Source: a virus. From it: DNA of 44,849 nt. The stretch spans positions 1 to 44,849 of IMG/VR virus record IMGVR_UViG_3300005836_000235. One strand, written 5' to 3'. The notes beneath the pieces were generated by a model. It was not told the origin of the DNA and ran no database searches. It saw nothing but the letters and a program-made list of their open reading frames with translations. The position numbers and the translations under genes were made by a program. Shown piece after piece: positions 1 through 7,966 of the stretch (its first letter is position 1; every line of letters starts with the position of its first letter).

Positions 1-605
1 GGCGGGTCCGTGAACACGAGATCCGCGGCGTCGCCTGCCATCAGCTTCGCAACTTCGGCGTCTTCAGTCGCGTCGCCCACGAGCAGCTTGTGGTCGCCGA
101 GAATCCACAGATCGCCGGTCGTCGATACCGGAACCTGTGGAGGCTCCGGAACCGCGTCCTCATCCGTCAGTCCTTCTGCAGCGTCCTGCGCGGCCAGCAA
201 CCGTGCCAGTTCCTTGTCCTCGAAGCCAATGAGGCGGATATTGAAATCCTCGTCCTGGAGCGCAGCCAACTCGATCCTCAACAGTTCTTCGTCCCAGCCT
301 GCGTTCAGCGCCAGCTGATTGTCCGCAATGATGTACGCTCGCTTCTGCGCGTCCGTGAGGTGATCGAGGACAATTACAGGCACTTCGGTCAGCTGCAACT
401 TCCGCGCGGCAAGCAGTCGACCGTGGCCGGCGATGATTCCGGCCTTTGTATCCACCAGGATCGGATTGTTGAATCCGAACTCCGCGATGCTTGCGGCTAT
501 TTGAGCGATCTGTGCGTCGGAGTGTGTTCGTGGATTGCGGGCGAACGGAATCAATCGCCCGATCGGCCACAGCTCGATACGCCGGACAACGGGGTACGCG
601 GACAT
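1..605 (-). CDS. ParB-domain DNA methyltransferase, N-terminal part (cut by window edge)
   Basis: The frame is open from an ATG at 605 to the left edge, so the 3' part lies outside the window. The first ~100 residues match the ParB/sulfiredoxin-like fold (start MSAYPVVRRIELWPIGRL, then IIAGHGRLLAARK and DHLTDAQKRAYIIADNQ). After a linker comes GDLWILGDHKLLVGDAT, and the last visible residues are LVFTDPP, the beginning of a DPPY methyltransferase motif. This order (ParB domain, then motif IV) is that of phage beta-class N4/N6 methyltransferases. A Shine-Dalgarno GGAGGG lies about 7 bases before the ATG. The gene has the same layout as the complete methyltransferase at 42026-43375 but a clearly different sequence. 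Probable role: modifying phage or host DNA; the target is unknown. Confidence 0.88.
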   Translation of the reverse strand, partial: MSAYPVVRRIELWPIGRLIPFARNPRTHSDAQIAQIAASIAEFGFNNPILVDTKAGIIAGHGRLLAARKLQLTEVPVIVLDHLTDAQKRAYIIADNQLALNAGWDEELLRIELAALQDEDFNIRLIGFEDKELARLLAAQDAAEGLTDEDAVPEPPQVPVSTTGDLWILGDHKLLVGDATEDAEVAKLMAGDAADLVFTDP

Positions 606-637
606 ACACCTACCCTCCAGAACTTGATTTGAAGATT

Positions 638-667
638 CCTTCGGAGGGTGCGCTTTGCGCTGGCCTG
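638..667. repeat. 30-bp element, left copy
   Basis: Begins CCTTCGGAGGGTGCGCTT and continues GCGCTGGCCTG after one variable base. It matches 44069-44098 at 29 of 30 positions in the same orientation. It contains GCGC-TTT-GCGC and lies 33 bases upstream of the minus-strand ATG at 605. Confidence 0.8.
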
Positions 668-820
668 TCGAACCGACTTCTGCTTATGATTCTACGCTCG
701 TACTCAGCGCGTTGCAAAAGCTTTTTTCACGGCTGGCTTACCGCGCTTATGGCGCTTTTAGCGCAACACGCTTACGGTTCGAGTTCAGGGCACTGGGGGG
801 AAACTGGGGGTACCCCAGCG

Positions 821-859
821 GGTAAGGACGAGGAAATTCGGGTAAGGACGGGTAATTCG
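821..859. repeat. Two tandem copies of a 20-bp direct repeat
   Basis: GGTAAGGACGAGGAAATTCG (821-840) is followed directly by GGTAAGGACGGGTAATTCG (841-859), one base shorter. Function unknown; possibly a regulator-binding site upstream of the left methyltransferase. Confidence 0.75.
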
Positions 860-905
860 TTGTGAAGGCCCCGAGCTTCAGCGGAGCGCGGCAAGTGGCG
901 CTATA

Positions 906-1238
906 TCAAACACGTGTGTTGAATATCAAGGACTTGAGTTGGCTCCCCAAGAGCGACATTGCAAGAAAATGGAAACGCTGACTCAACCAGAGACTACCGC
1001 AAGTGATTGCTTCTCCATACCCTTCGGCAAAATCGATTGGCCACTTCAATGTGGGGGCCACTGTGGCTTTCTCCTCAGAAAAGTTCCCGTGCGGACCAGC
1101 GTTAACTATGGGACCAGAAACGCTGACATGGCGACCCGCCGCAACAGGAGTACCGAATTCTCCGGAAGCGATTGCCGGAATCAGGTTGACGTCGAGCGTG
1201 GAAGCGAGCGCCAGCAGCGTGGCATCTCCCCAACGCAA
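906..1238 (-). CDS. Doubtful small ORF after the PLP-enzyme gene
   Basis: This frame continues in phase after the stop of the PLP-enzyme gene. It stays open for about 135 codons but offers only a TTG start (1238) and no good ribosome-binding site. The conceptual product (about 110 residues, containing LLALASTLDVNLIPAIASGE and AAGRHVSVSGPIVNAG) matches no family I recognise, and the C-terminal third looks like random sequence. The opposite strand is also open here, as is common in GC-rich DNA. It could be a real last gene of the operon, a decayed C-terminal extension of the PLP enzyme, or chance. Confidence 0.25.
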   Translation of the reverse strand: MRWGDATLLALASTLDVNLIPAIASGEFGTPVAAGRHVSVSGPIVNAGPHGNFSEEKATVAPTLKWPIDFAEGYGEAITCGSLWLSQRFHFLAMSLLGSQLKSLIFNTRV

Positions 1239-1313
1239 GACTCGTTGGAAGCCTGATCGGGGACCGGATATGTCGGCGACGCCTCCAGCGGACGCTCCGC
1301 GTGGGCGACACTC

Positions 1314-2456
1314 TCAGTCAAAGATGAAGGCTTTCGGTTCATCTTGCCCCAGGAATCGCGAAGCCATCGATCTGCTGTAGGCGCCCGCGTCGCAGAATGC
1401 GAGGAGATCCCCGACTCTCACTGCCGTGCTCAACACGGTCCTCGCCAGGATGTCTTTTGAAAACGTCGTCTTCCCAACGATCGTGCAGGGCGTTTGCTGT
1501 GCCGAGGCCTCGGATTCACGCAACGGAATCACCCGGTGGCACTCCTTGGGATGATGCAGCGGCCTTGGGAAGACGGCCACGCTTCCGTCCACGGCCACGT
1601 AGTTCTGTCCCCGGAGACACTTGATGTCGGTGATTCGCGTTATGAAGACTCCCGCATCGGCGATCAAGCCTCTTCCAGGTTCGAAGATCACGATGATCTC
1701 CCTTGACAGACGCTTGCGGAGCTGCCTCGCCATCCTGTCGATACATTGGCCAAAGCATTTCAGATCGAACTGTCCCTGTTCCCCTGTGTAGTCGATTCCG
1801 ATTCCTCCCCCGATGTTCAGGTAGTTCAGAGTGGGAACCTCGGCGGCAAACTCGAATAGATACTCGAGGCGCCGGACGAGTTCCATCGCATCGAGAAAGT
1901 TTGTTCCGGCATACATGTGCAAACCGGAGATCTGCCGGCCATGCGAGCTCGAAGAACGCACGATTCGCCGCGCTGTTCCTTCATCCATCCCGAGACGGTC
2001 TGATTCCGCTTCCGCCAGACCGGCCAGGGCTCCACAATTGAGCCGCAGTCCGGCTTCCGTGCCTCCCGATGAAAACCACTGCTCTAACTGCGACTCGGAA
2101 TCCAGGTTGCAGGTGATCCCGGCATCAACGAGTTCGCACATCAACTCCTTGGGAATACCGGAAGAAGTGAACTGGATCTCAGGTGGCGAGAACCCGCAAC
2201 TCAGCGCAAGCTGCAAATGCCGGGATGAATTCACACATGCGCCCACTCCTCCGCGGCTGATGGTGCTCAGCACCGCCGGCTCGTCGTTCGCCATGGTCGC
2301 GAAATATAACCGGAAGCCCTCACTCGATATGGCGTCCCTGATCTCTTCAATTCGCTTCCGGATTCTCGACAAGGAGTAAACATACACGGGGGTCCCGGTG
2401 CGTTCGGCAATCTCTGACAACCACACTCTGTCCATCCCCTGCATGATTGACGCCAT
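1314..2456 (-). CDS. Fold-III PLP decarboxylase homologue lacking the catalytic lysine
   Basis: 380 residues, the normal size for the ornithine/diaminopimelate/arginine decarboxylase family (alanine-racemase-type barrel plus beta domain). Family signatures visible: VYVYSLSRIRKRI at the N-terminus, GLHMYAGTNF, the phosphate-binding NIGGGIGIDY, EPGRGLIADAG, VDGS and near the C-terminus DAGAYSRSMASRF. The PLP-lysine motif, normally YAxKAN, reads FATMAN: Met55 replaces the lysine that forms the Schiff base. The cysteine of the conserved CxSxD active-site loop is also absent (VGKTTFSKDIL). The ATG overlaps the upstream radical SAM stop as TGATG, so translation is coupled. With lysine lost, classical decarboxylation is doubtful. 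It may bind PLP or a substrate non-covalently, serve as a partner subunit, or use a different chemistry. Confidence 0.88.
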   Translation of the reverse strand: MASIMQGMDRVWLSEIAERTGTPVYVYSLSRIRKRIEEIRDAISSEGFRLYFATMANDEPAVLSTISRGGVGACVNSSRHLQLALSCGFSPPEIQFTSSGIPKELMCELVDAGITCNLDSESQLEQWFSSGGTEAGLRLNCGALAGLAEAESDRLGMDEGTARRIVRSSSSHGRQISGLHMYAGTNFLDAMELVRRLEYLFEFAAEVPTLNYLNIGGGIGIDYTGEQGQFDLKCFGQCIDRMARQLRKRLSREIIVIFEPGRGLIADAGVFITRITDIKCLRGQNYVAVDGSVAVFPRPLHHPKECHRVIPLRESEASAQQTPCTIVGKTTFSKDILARTVLSTAVRVGDLLAFCDAGAYSRSMASRFLGQDEPKAFIFD

Positions 2457-4537
2457 CACGACGCGTTCACCAGTTCCTCATCCAGAGCGGAATTCAGCGA
2501 CGCCATGATTGTTTCCGCATCGACGCCATTTTCCGCCCCGCCTTTGCCCGTGTAAGCGATCATCCAGTCTGCCACGGTGAGAGGGCCTTCTTGCAGGGAC
2601 TCCAGAATTTCGAAAATGACGTTGTCAACGCTCAACAGTCTAACTTTACCTTCCGTGTTGACGTGCCACACCAGGTAAAACGGCGTTTCGGCATACTCAA
2701 GGGCCGACCGGCCTTCCAGCGCTGGCGAGACGTCAAAGTCCAGGGCCAAGCTGGCCAGAACGGATCCTTTTGCCAATTGCGTCCCCAAGGTCACTGATGC
2801 AGGCCGGTCGAGCGCGTTGGCCGACGCCGTACGGTAACTCGCCATGGCAGTGGCGGCAAGGCCGGGGGAATTCTCCTCGGCAATGCGCAAGTTCGCCCAC
2901 AATGCTTCCGCGGCTGCTAGCGCCGGCCGCGGTGGATTGTTGCCCGCTTTCAATCCTTGTAGGACGAACTCGGCAAAAGCAGCGGGCGAACCATAGGTCC
3001 TTCGAAACGGCGCTGCCGAGCGGGCTTCGTTTCTGGCGCGAATCCAGCTTTGCCAGTCTCGAAAGACGGCCGCCATCCCTCCACTGCGCTCGGCCAACGC
3101 CAATGACGGCGCAAGCACCGACTCGACAAGGGGAGAGAATTCGTCCACCCCTTCCAGCCAGTCCCTTCCTTCGCCCGGAAATGGCGGCCGGTAGTATGCT
3201 CCAAACAGGTCCTGATCTCCGGCGATCAGCTCGCGATTCGCTCCATCCAATGCCGGGTCGAGCGGCAGATCCACGAAATGTCCGGTACAAACCAATCCTG
3301 TGAGCTTCGGATACAGACTGGAAGCGGCAAAAGGGCAGTATCCGAAAATGTGCGCGGGACGCGCTCCTGCCCGCAGAGATCGTTCAAATGCGCCGAGGGT
3401 AGCTTCGAAGCTCCCCGCGTCCTCTGACGGAAAACCAACGATGAATCCCACATTCGGCGAGATCCCAACCTGCCGGCACATCTCGATCACTTCAAACGAT
3501 CGCTCGACCGGTATGTCTTTCCTGATCTCTCGAAGGATGCGCTGAGAACCGCTCTCGAATCCAAAGTAGACCGCAGTGCATCCCCCTTTCGCCATCCGTT
3601 CCAGCAGTTCGAAATCCACCGTGTCCGTGCGCGCGCTGCAGGTCCAGTTCACGGGGCTTCCCACGTCAATGAGCGCATCGCACACGGCCATCACCCAGGC
3701 GCGGTTTGTGGTGAACAGGTCGTGTGTGAAATGAACTCGTTTCGAGGCGTAGGCGCGCTGCACCGTCCTCACCTCCTCAACGATGCGCCGCGGAGACTTG
3801 ACACGGTGCTTTCGCTGCCAGAACGGCGCTGTCGAGCAGAACTCACACTGAAAGGGGCATCCTCGGCCCACCTCTAAAAAAACCTCCTCACCCTCACTGG
3901 GTTGGTACAGGTCGAATGCTGGATAGGCCAAGTCATCCAGATTGTCCACCAAGGCTCTGTCCCGCCCATTCGTGTTGACTTGCCGCGGGAAAACAAGTGG
4001 CGTGGGCTCCCGACGTTTGTCGTACCGTTGAACGACACCCGGAATCGCGCCACCCTCCCCATGCCCCTGGTAGGAGGCCAGCAATTCCCAAAACGCAAAC
4101 TCCCCTTCGCCGACTACAACCGCATCGACCGTCTGGTGTCGACTAAGTGTCTCAGCGGCTACCGCCGAGGCGTGCGGACCGCCGAGGACAATCTTCGCGC
4201 TGGGGATTTCCCGCTTTACCGCAGCGGCGATCTGCAGGACGTGGTGATAGGAATCACATTCGGTCATGATGCCCACAACATCAGGCTTCCGCGAGGCGAT
4301 CTCGCTGCCAAGCGCTTGATAGAAGCGCGTATCCAGCGGAATCTGGCCCGAGGCGATTCGTCGATTCGTATCGAACAAGGCGCAGTGGGCTTCGGGCATC
4401 CGCTCGCGTAGCGTCCCGGCAAGCGAGAGCAGCCCCAGCGGAAGAAACCCGTACATCACTCCCGGGGCGGGCTGAAAGTCGTTCTGCAGCACCGCGGCAT
4501 GCTGCACATGGGGGCTTGTGGCTAGCAATACTTTCAT
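2456..4537 (-). CDS. Cobalamin-binding radical SAM enzyme with C-terminal PqqD-like domain
   Basis: 693 residues. The N-terminal ~200 residues form a B12-binding Rossmann domain (KPDVVGIMTECDSYHHVLQI, then VLGGPHAS and DAVVVGEGE). The radical SAM core follows, with a CX3CX2C cluster motif in GRGCPFQCEFCST (Cys227, 231, 234), as in methyltransferases and related class B enzymes. The last ~80 residues (from about VRLLSVDNVIFEILESLQEG) resemble a PqqD/RRE winged helix, which in RiPP enzymes binds the leader peptide. The start is taken at the ATG at 4537, whose ATGA overlaps the upstream stop; an in-frame extension further upstream looks like antisense of the neighbour. Likely role: C-methylation or another B12-dependent radical modification of a peptide or small-molecule intermediate. 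Substrate unknown. Confidence 0.9.
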   Translation of the reverse strand: MKVLLATSPHVQHAAVLQNDFQPAPGVMYGFLPLGLLSLAGTLRERMPEAHCALFDTNRRIASGQIPLDTRFYQALGSEIASRKPDVVGIMTECDSYHHVLQIAAAVKREIPSAKIVLGGPHASAVAAETLSRHQTVDAVVVGEGEFAFWELLASYQGHGEGGAIPGVVQRYDKRREPTPLVFPRQVNTNGRDRALVDNLDDLAYPAFDLYQPSEGEEVFLEVGRGCPFQCEFCSTAPFWQRKHRVKSPRRIVEEVRTVQRAYASKRVHFTHDLFTTNRAWVMAVCDALIDVGSPVNWTCSARTDTVDFELLERMAKGGCTAVYFGFESGSQRILREIRKDIPVERSFEVIEMCRQVGISPNVGFIVGFPSEDAGSFEATLGAFERSLRAGARPAHIFGYCPFAASSLYPKLTGLVCTGHFVDLPLDPALDGANRELIAGDQDLFGAYYRPPFPGEGRDWLEGVDEFSPLVESVLAPSLALAERSGGMAAVFRDWQSWIRARNEARSAAPFRRTYGSPAAFAEFVLQGLKAGNNPPRPALAAAEALWANLRIAEENSPGLAATAMASYRTASANALDRPASVTLGTQLAKGSVLASLALDFDVSPALEGRSALEYAETPFYLVWHVNTEGKVRLLSVDNVIFEILESLQEGPLTVADWMIAYTGKGGAENGVDAETIMASLNSALDEELVNAS

Positions 4538-5910
4538 GCGGTCTGCTCCATTTCGTGCGTCTTGGTTCGAACCACCGGCATGTTGCTCTGTGTTCCTGTC
4601 GTGGTGGCTTCCAGCAGTTCTGTCCTCTGAATCGTGCTCTTGATTTCGAATTCCGACGCCCCGCATTGAAAGTAGTTGCCATGCCTGGCGTACGACATAG
4701 CGGGACAGCGCGAGGCGCAGTAGTAGCGCTCGTCATTAATTTCGCAGTCCTTGCAAGTGTTCTCGAAGTTCGCCCAACTGTACTGGCGGATCTCCCAATC
4801 GTCTCTCCATACGTCGGGAAACGGCCTCTCGGAAATATTGCCAGAAGGAAACAGGTTCTCGGCCGCGCACATCGTGCAGGGGAACACGGTTCCATCGGCG
4901 GCAACATAGCCGAGAAACCGTCCGCTCGAGCATCGCCGTGTCATGTACGCCAGGCTCAGCCCGTAATTGAAAATCACTCCCACGCACAAGCCCGCCTTTC
5001 GGTGATACTCATGCTCCCATTCGCATTCCTGCAGCCAAAACCGGCCAGCCGCCTCTACGTGTTCTTCGGTGTTTTCCAGATCGGCGCGCTCTTTTCCCCG
5101 GCCGATGGGACTGAACGGAACACTGCGGATCGACACCTGATGCTGTTTGGCCCACACCACGAGCTGCGCGAGTTGGGCGACATTGCCGCTGTGGGTGTTT
5201 GTCATGATGTTGGTCAAGAAACCGTGTTTGTGCGCGCGGACGATCGCTTCGAGCGCGAGCGTCGTGTGAGGTTCGAAAGACCATGCGCCTTGGGCCGGCT
5301 CAATCGAGCACAATTCCGTGTGGGGCAGCTGTTTCAGTCGCGACTGCGCATGCGGATGATGCAGATCATCGACGGAGACGCTGAGGATCACGCCATCGGT
5401 GGGAAGGCTCGATAGTAACTTGTCGCTCAATAGCAGGCCGTGGGTGGCGACACCGACCAACAGGCCTAACTCCCTTGCTCGGCGTACCAGTAGGGCAAAG
5501 TCGGGATGCAGCGTCGGTTCGCCGCCAGTGAAGGCGACGGCCCACACTCCCATCTGCGCCATCTCCCCGAGCACTTCCAGCCACCTTGGAGTAGACATCT
5601 CCGCTGTCCGCGCCTGCCCTCCGTGAATGTAGCAATGCGGGCAGGCCAGATCGCACTTTCGCGTGATCTCGAGCCACACAAGCGGAGGAGTGGTCAGATG
5701 GAAGGGTTCGTGGATCGGGAGCTTTTCGAGCAGGAAGGGTTCCAGTTCCGCGCGTGTGACGCCCGGGCCCAGTACCGTCATCGCCAGCGGGTTCGTCAGT
5801 ACGATCTCTCCGTCCGGAAACCCAGCAATAAATCCGAACTCTTCACGATTGAAACGGACTTTGCGGGTATCTCGACCCCCATCGGGCACGCGGACTGCAC
5901 CATCAGGCAT
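4534..5910 (-). CDS. SPASM-domain radical SAM enzyme (peptide-modifying type)
   Basis: 458 residues. After an N-terminal ~65-residue region that may be a degenerate RRE, the radical SAM motif is ITRKCDLACPHCYIH (Cys86, Cys90, Cys93). GVWAVAFTGGEPTLHPDF follows, the usual SAM-contact motif. The C-terminal SPASM region carries many cysteines (CSSGRFLGYVAADGTVFPCT, then CKDCEI, YYCASRCPAM and FQC), expected to hold two auxiliary 4Fe-4S clusters, as in PqqE and sactipeptide/ranthipeptide synthases. I chose the ATG at 5910: GGAG sits about 9 bases upstream and the gene overlaps the PqqD-like gene by 8 bases. Likely role: radical crosslinking or another modification of a ribosomal peptide. Confidence 0.92.
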   Translation of the reverse strand: MPDGAVRVPDGGRDTRKVRFNREEFGFIAGFPDGEIVLTNPLAMTVLGPGVTRAELEPFLLEKLPIHEPFHLTTPPLVWLEITRKCDLACPHCYIHGGQARTAEMSTPRWLEVLGEMAQMGVWAVAFTGGEPTLHPDFALLVRRARELGLLVGVATHGLLLSDKLLSSLPTDGVILSVSVDDLHHPHAQSRLKQLPHTELCSIEPAQGAWSFEPHTTLALEAIVRAHKHGFLTNIMTNTHSGNVAQLAQLVVWAKQHQVSIRSVPFSPIGRGKERADLENTEEHVEAAGRFWLQECEWEHEYHRKAGLCVGVIFNYGLSLAYMTRRCSSGRFLGYVAADGTVFPCTMCAAENLFPSGNISERPFPDVWRDDWEIRQYSWANFENTCKDCEINDERYYCASRCPAMSYARHGNYFQCGASEFEIKSTIQRTELLEATTTGTQSNMPVVRTKTHEMEQTA

Positions 5911-6247
5911 GCTTTCGCTCCTCGACAAATCCGTGCGCGAATAGTGTTTGTACGATCCCGTGAACCTTCTTTATGTTGGCGACCTTCGATTTCGGGTCCG
6001 CGCCGGCGGATTCGGTGCACCGCGCCACTACTTCATCCACCGTCCTGGCACCATCCAGGTATCCCCACGCTTTGTAGCCCACCTCGTCCAGTTCCAGGAA
6101 GCGCCGCCTGGCAAAGTTGTGCAACAGGATCCCCGGCGGTGCGATCGTCCACAACACGTTGTCACTGCGCTCCAGAACTCGCTCGTCCGCGGACTCGGTA
6201 CGCGCTTTCTTCTCGGGATTATGCTTCGCCGATGCGCTCTGTCTCAT
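5903..6247 (-). CDS. PqqD-like RiPP recognition protein
   Basis: 114 residues. After a charged N-terminus the protein shows the PqqD/RRE pattern: beta strands around NVLWTIAPPGILLHNFARRRFLELD, then GYKAWGYLDGARTVDEVV, and a C-terminal helix pair ending IKKVHGIVQTLFAHGFVEE. PqqD-family domains bind leader peptides and present them to radical SAM partners, here most likely the SPASM enzyme encoded immediately downstream. The start overlaps the QueA-like stop (ATGA), so the genes are translationally coupled. The domain is the strongest sign that the operon acts on a ribosomal peptide. Confidence 0.82.
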   Translation of the reverse strand: MRQSASAKHNPEKKARTESADERVLERSDNVLWTIAPPGILLHNFARRRFLELDEVGYKAWGYLDGARTVDEVVARCTESAGADPKSKVANIKKVHGIVQTLFAHGFVEERKHA

Positions 6248-7272
6248 ATGTACAAAACAGCGTCGCCAAATTCGTAGAACGACAGCCTCCGCGCCGAGGC
6301 TTCGTGATAGGCTTTCATCACCAGCTCGGCGCCGGCAAAGGCCGCATCCAGCACGATCAGACTTGTCTGGTACTGGTGGAAGTTAGTGAAGTACCCGCCT
6401 ACCGCTTTGAACTCGTAGCCCGGTGTGATGTACAAACTGGTCCGCCCGGTTTGCGCGCGGACTGCGCCTTGATGCGGAGCCGCACTCTCCAGTGCCCGCA
6501 GGCTTGTGCTTCCACAAGCAAATACTCGCTTGCCCGTCCGGTGCGCTTCGTTCACTGCTTCCGCAGTCTCCTCCGGAACGACGAACGATTCCTCCCACAT
6601 GACGTGTTCCCCCACGTCTTCTTCAAGGAACGGCAGCCAACTGCCGACCGAGTGCAGAGTTACGAATCGCACGCTGACTCCGCGCGCCTGGAGCGCCGCC
6701 ACCAAGGAAGGGGTAAAGTGGAGGCCGGCCAGTGGACTCTCCACGGTGCCTTCTTGCGTTGCGTAGTATGGATTGAGATGATCGACTGTCCAATTGTTCT
6801 CGTAGAAGAAACCCGGTATCGCCTTCCCTTGCGCTTTTAGCAAATCGCGCAACCCGGTGCCCAGCGACGATACTCTCGCCAGCCTGTATTTTGTGACTCC
6901 CATCTCGTCCACCTGAATCTGGTGGCCGCCGGAGAGTTGTATTCTTGATCCCACCACGACGTCGTGCGTGGGAAAGATCCGGCAAAGGCCCTGGTCCGCA
7001 GTCTCCAACTCGACAAAACGCAATTCGACCAAGCCGCCAACGACCGTCCGGCCCTTCAAGACGCCGGGGATTCTCTTGCTGTTGTTCAGAACGAAAACGT
7101 CCCCAGGGTTGCACCAACCGGGAAGATCCGCCACGCGCGACATCGATGACTTCCCTTTCGCTCGATCGACCACAAGGAGCCTGCCCCGGTCTCGATTCCC
7201 AAGCCGTATCTCACGCGGCGTCCCTTCGATGTTCTCGGGAATCAGTTGATATCTGAGATCGCTGATGTTCAT
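6244..7272 (-). CDS. QueA-family S-adenosylmethionine ribosyltransferase-isomerase homologue
   Basis: 342 residues from the ATG at 7272, the usual length for QueA. Recognisable blocks: MNISDLRYQLIPENI (N-terminus), NPGDVFVLNNSKRIPGVL, YATQEGTVESPLAGLHFTPS (family PTAGLHFT), GSTSLRALES, and the C-terminal ITPGYEFKAVGGYFTNFH followed by RLSFYEFGDAV. QueA transfers and rearranges the ribose of SAM onto 7-aminomethyl-7-deazaguanine in tRNA. No other queuosine gene is present here, and this gene is coupled to PqqD and radical SAM genes, so the acceptor is probably not tRNA. Divergent positions (SPLAGLHF for APTAGLHF, for example) support a specialised paralogue. An in-frame GTG at 7380 would add 36 residues that do not resemble the family. 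Confidence 0.87.
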   Translation of the reverse strand: MNISDLRYQLIPENIEGTPREIRLGNRDRGRLLVVDRAKGKSSMSRVADLPGWCNPGDVFVLNNSKRIPGVLKGRTVVGGLVELRFVELETADQGLCRIFPTHDVVVGSRIQLSGGHQIQVDEMGVTKYRLARVSSLGTGLRDLLKAQGKAIPGFFYENNWTVDHLNPYYATQEGTVESPLAGLHFTPSLVAALQARGVSVRFVTLHSVGSWLPFLEEDVGEHVMWEESFVVPEETAEAVNEAHRTGKRVFACGSTSLRALESAAPHQGAVRAQTGRTSLYITPGYEFKAVGGYFTNFHQYQTSLIVLDAAFAGAELVMKAYHEASARRLSFYEFGDAVLYI

Positions 7273-7413
7273 GAATCGTTCCGGTCTGCTGATTCTCTGG
7301 CTCTTAGTGCCGCCCGGTTGTCCCACTGCGCGTATTTCACGCGCCGGGCAAACTCGCCGCACCGGGATGAAAAACACCAAGGGTGTCGTGGTTGTGGGAT
7401 AGCCCCTGTCGGT

Positions 7414-7884
7414 CTACTGTGCGACGCCGACGGTGGCGGCTACGGTCGCAATCCGCTCGTTCAGCACGCGGACGCCCTTGGCGGTGGTAGCCAACTTGCC
7501 CGAAATCACCGGCTGACCCACCAGGGCGTTGTGGATATGGCTCATCTGCCAGTTCTTATCCTGATCCGAATTCCAGATCACCGTCTGACGGATGGTTGTC
7601 GTGATGCCGTCCACAGTGACCTGCAGAGTTTGCGCGAGCACAGCCTGGTCCCCCGATGGCTGGACGTCGCTGCTGATTACCTGCACTTTCCGTTTTGTGC
7701 GGAACGTCGGCTGAAATGCTTCCTGGAACCGTTTGCGACCGACCATTGGTTCGACCGAGTTGAGGTTGAACACGCGCACGTCCTCTCTTAGATAATCGAA
7801 GAAGCGCGCGTCACCCGAGGCGTAAGCCTTGAGCGAGTCTCTCATTGCACGGTCCAGTTTCGGGTCACCTTTTGCGGATGGCAT
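7414..7884 (-). CDS. NTF2/SnoaL-like protein with C-terminal tail; candidate RiPP precursor
   Basis: 156 residues from the ATG at 7884, which has AAGGGAG nine bases upstream; the ATG at 7893 would sit directly on that site. Residues 1-122 have the pattern of an NTF2-like cone: helix LDRAMRDSLKAYASGDARFF, then LREDVRVFNLN, VGRKRFQEAF, and strands ending IWNSDQDKNWQMSHIHNA. The last ~30 residues (ISGKLATTAKGVRV then LNERIATVAATVGVAQ) extend beyond the fold. This is the first gene after the promoter, just ahead of the modification enzymes. That position suggests a precursor with a folded leader and a C-terminal core, by analogy with nitrile-hydratase-like leaders of proteusins. The alternative is an NTF2-like enzyme or binding protein of the pathway. 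Confidence 0.8.
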   Translation of the reverse strand: MPSAKGDPKLDRAMRDSLKAYASGDARFFDYLREDVRVFNLNSVEPMVGRKRFQEAFQPTFRTKRKVQVISSDVQPSGDQAVLAQTLQVTVDGITTTIRQTVIWNSDQDKNWQMSHIHNALVGQPVISGKLATTAKGVRVLNERIATVAATVGVAQ

Positions 7885-7935
7885 CCTAAACATCTCCCTT
7901 CGAGAAAGATCTATTACCCATTGACCGAGGCATCG

Positions 7936-7949
7936 CATCTAAATAGATG
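7936..7949. promoter_or_regulatory. Perfect palindrome, candidate operator
   Basis: CATCTAAATAGATG is a 6-bp inverted repeat with a 2-base centre. It lies 18 bases downstream of the putative -10 and about 50 bases before the NTF2-like start codon. A repressor there would block transcription. Inferred from position and symmetry only. Confidence 0.5.
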
Positions 7950-7966
7950 TCTCATCGATCTGGCCA

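Larger units (their letters stand above)
606..905. other. Non-coding, repeat-rich segment upstream of the left methyltransferase
   Basis: No convincing gene. It holds a 30-bp element shared with the right end (638-667), a perfect 6-bp hairpin CTGGGG-GTA-CCCCAG (804-818), a GCGC-TTTTA-GCGC inverted repeat near 750, and two tandem copies of a 20-bp repeat (821-859). This looks like the control region of the minus-strand methyltransferase, or the edge of another element. No clear promoter hexamers were identified. Confidence 0.5.

Noticed and set aside
160-609. Arg-rich minus-strand frame starting at 609
   Set aside because: Shadow frame of the ParB-domain methyltransferase, whose real frame starts at 605 and has clear motifs.
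600-740. Possible tRNA containing GGTTCGA on the minus strand near 680
   Set aside because: No acceptor or anticodon stem pairs; only a T-loop-like string.
5506-6840. 444-codon plus-strand open frame across the radical SAM, PqqD and QueA genes
   Set aside because: Spans several well-supported minus-strand genes in antisense, and its composition is not protein-like.
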